This document shows, piece by piece, positions 62,254 through 64,000 of a stretch of 64,000 nucleotides of DNA. The stretch is from Acanthaster planci (Eukaryota > Echinodermata > Asteroidea > Valvatida > Acanthasteridae), in contig NW_019091383.1 in the NCBI RefSeq assembly GCF_001949145.1, positions 566,132 through 630,131 on the forward strand, written 5' to 3'. Position 1 is the first letter of the stretch. Each line of letters begins with the position of its first letter. The notes beneath the pieces are model-generated. The model made no database searches, was not told the DNA's origin, and saw nothing but the letters and a program-made list of their open reading frames with translations. Both the position numbers and the translations under genes were made by a program.

Positions 62254-63856
62254 GATGGAGTGTTACTTGGTTCACAAGGAGTCTTACGTAGTGGTTCATC
62301 TCTTTGAACTGGAATTTGATTGCAACTTGCACGACTACTGAACAGTTTGCAAATAACGAAGATCACAAAATGCCACGCTGCCTCTCACTCAATTGAAAAC
62401 ATTTAAAACAAACATCTGAACGTCACATTTAAAAACAAGTTTCAATGTTATTAAGACTATGAACTTTAACCTACCATTTAAAGAAAACATGATAGAAATG
62501 TAATACAAAAAAGTTTCACATTCTACATTCCTAATAGTCTGTGGTTCTGGCCTGGCATCAGTAAACACTGAATAGCCAGAACTACCCATGGGCTGCTGGT
62601 GGTAACCCTCCCTAATCACACAAACTCCAACACTTTGGAAATCAAACTCCTATCTTTACAGTGCCCAATTACAGACTCCAACAGTACTCTTGCTGCAACA
62701 GTGCCCAATCACACAAACTCCTATAGGTCTTTACCTGTGTGATTTTGTTTGATTGGGTACAGCAGGCCCACTGCACAGTACCTTCAAGTCTCATTAATGA
62801 AGTGTAACTACTGAACCACAAAGGTGTTCACTCCACAGCACCATTTCACGAGTCCTGAAACTTTTCAAGTCAACGATCTTCAAGATGCTGTGGGAGGTTT
62901 GGAAGGATTTAGCAGACTTGAAGGAGAGCCCATAAAATATTTACACTGGATTTGATGATCTTTGACATCTTGAAAACAACCGACTTCTAGTTTCCAGTAC
63001 AGGTAAAAACTTTGAAAACCTCACAAGATTCCAAGGAAAAATGGTAAGGGACTTTGGGTTAAAATATTAACCTCCATATTTTTGCCTACACAGTTACAAC
63101 CTTTCACATAGCGGAAATGATACGAAACGGTTGGAACTGTGACAATCGAATTTGTCATAGAAAGTCAGGAATAGGCTACTTACAGGAAAACTGTTTTAAC
63201 ATTTTGGATTTTTCTCAACAGTGCATAGGACCTTGGTTTTCATTGAACAATACAAAACTGTGGCTAGGGTTCAGGGTCAACAAATTCTTTGCAAGGTGTT
63301 CACTATTCATTAGTCCTAACCCCCCAAGGGTTGCTGGCCCTAACCTTCCCCATTCACACAAAGTTAAACACCCATATGGGACTTTGTGCACAGAGGCTGT
63401 TGGACTTTGTTTTTCTGAGGTATGCCAAACCCAATGCAAAAGCCAGCTGTTATGGGCCTACCGGGCCTATCCCCACAGAATTAAACACTTTACTGCTGTT
63501 TAATTCCATGTGGTTGGAGATGATTAGGGTTAGGGTTGAAGCAACTTCCAATATATTTTTGAGCATCTATGCAAGGCTCAAGGTAAGTGCATTTTTATGT
63601 TTATTTGTTTCCAAGGCAGCCCACGATAAATTTCAAGGAATGTTTACTCTCCGTAAGTCCAACTCGCTGCATTCAATGACACTGTACACTGCCAGGTGAA
63701 CCGCAGAACCTGCTCTTCACTCCAGGGGGTTTCCAAGGATGCGTTGATCACCAATATTCCAGCAGTACTGTATCTCTGAGGCTCTAGGCTCGGATGTACG
63801 CAGGTAGGTATCAAATACACTATTTACAGCATCAGCTAGGCAGAGTCTGTTCATTT
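62254..63856. other. Intergenic region, no gene recognised
   Basis: The stretch contains a local duplication (GTGCCCAAT and CACACAAACTCC occur twice at about 62615-62725) and no exon with family resemblance on the plus strand. If the minus-strand exon at 63857-63930 is real, the right part of this stretch is its 3' UTR, with a minus-strand AATAAA near 63604-63609. Confidence 0.35.
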
Positions 63857-63930
63857 TCACTTTCTCCGTTGGAAGACGTTGCCACGACCTCTGCCTCCTT
63901 CATTACCCCGACCTCTGCCCTTTGCTGCCG
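63857..63930 (-). CDS. Possible terminal exon of an RG-rich protein (partial)
   Basis: On the minus strand a good acceptor (CTTTCCCTCCATAG) precedes 74 bases ending in TGA. Read with a 2-base carry-over they encode AAKGRGRGNEGGRGRGNVF followed by QRRK and stop. Such RGG/RG tails are typical of RNA-binding proteins and are methylation targets. The rest of the gene would lie beyond base 64000, so the identity is open. A chance reading in a repeat is possible, since CGACCTCTGCC occurs twice. Confidence 0.4.
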
Positions 63931-64000
63931 CTATGGAGGGAAAGTGTATTGTGCTTTAAATGATGGTGATGATAATTACAACATGAAAATTATATGAGGG

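Overview
This is eukaryotic, animal-type DNA. Coding sequence is split into short exons joined by GT-AG introns, the stretches between genes are long and AT-rich, and much of the window is transposon debris. Four observations suggest an invertebrate deuterostome, probably an echinoderm such as a sea urchin: the gene content (a SWAP-70-like protein, extracellular alpha-carbonic anhydrases and DHRS11-type dehydrogenases), the frequent 'tacatgta'-type words, the tRNA-derived SINE remnants, and a foldback element resembling the sea urchin TU class. The species is an inference and no marker in the window proves it. There are no bacterial features, CRISPR arrays or operons. One assembly gap (N) lies at 14806-15123.

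Layout. (1) 1-10.6 kb: the 3' half of a plus-strand SWAP-70/DEF6-like coiled-coil gene (six exons, stop at 7976-7978) and a long 3' UTR. A TA-flanked pogo-like element lies in one intron and a TIR element lies in the 3' UTR. (2) 10.6-13.6 kb: intergenic DNA with dispersed repeats and a 470-bp TIR element. (3) 13.6-34.6 kb: two tandem, complete, plus-strand genes for secreted, probably membrane-anchored, alpha-carbonic anhydrases (copy A 353 aa, copy B 333 aa; eight exons each, same intron phases). They come from a duplication of a unit of about 7 kb (about 16745-24300 and 27555-34560). A foldback element with long inverted arms made of short subrepeats lies between them. (4) 34.6-40.3 kb: repeat-rich and gene-free. 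(5) 40.3-43.2 kb and 56.2-61.1 kb: two complete, plus-strand, seven-exon DHRS11-like short-chain dehydrogenase genes, 269 aa each. (6) 43.2-56.1 kb, between them: TIR elements, AT-rich degenerate repeat arrays around a dead DNA-transposon gene, minisatellites, hairpins, and a dead minus-strand non-LTR retrotransposon. (7) 61.1-64 kb: the 3' UTR of the second dehydrogenase, then a possible minus-strand terminal exon encoding an arginine/glycine-rich tail.

The genes are unrelated in function: actin/Rho-linked signalling, CO2 hydration at the cell surface, and NADPH-dependent carbonyl or steroid reduction. The common theme is tandem duplication, which lets each pair act as an internal control. 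Insertions in one paralogue can be dated against the empty site in the other. The most unusual signal comes from this comparison: two short retro-insertions with 10-11 bp target-site duplications, one in each carbonic anhydrase gene. Both end in a histone-mRNA-type 3' stem-loop followed by a purine-rich element.
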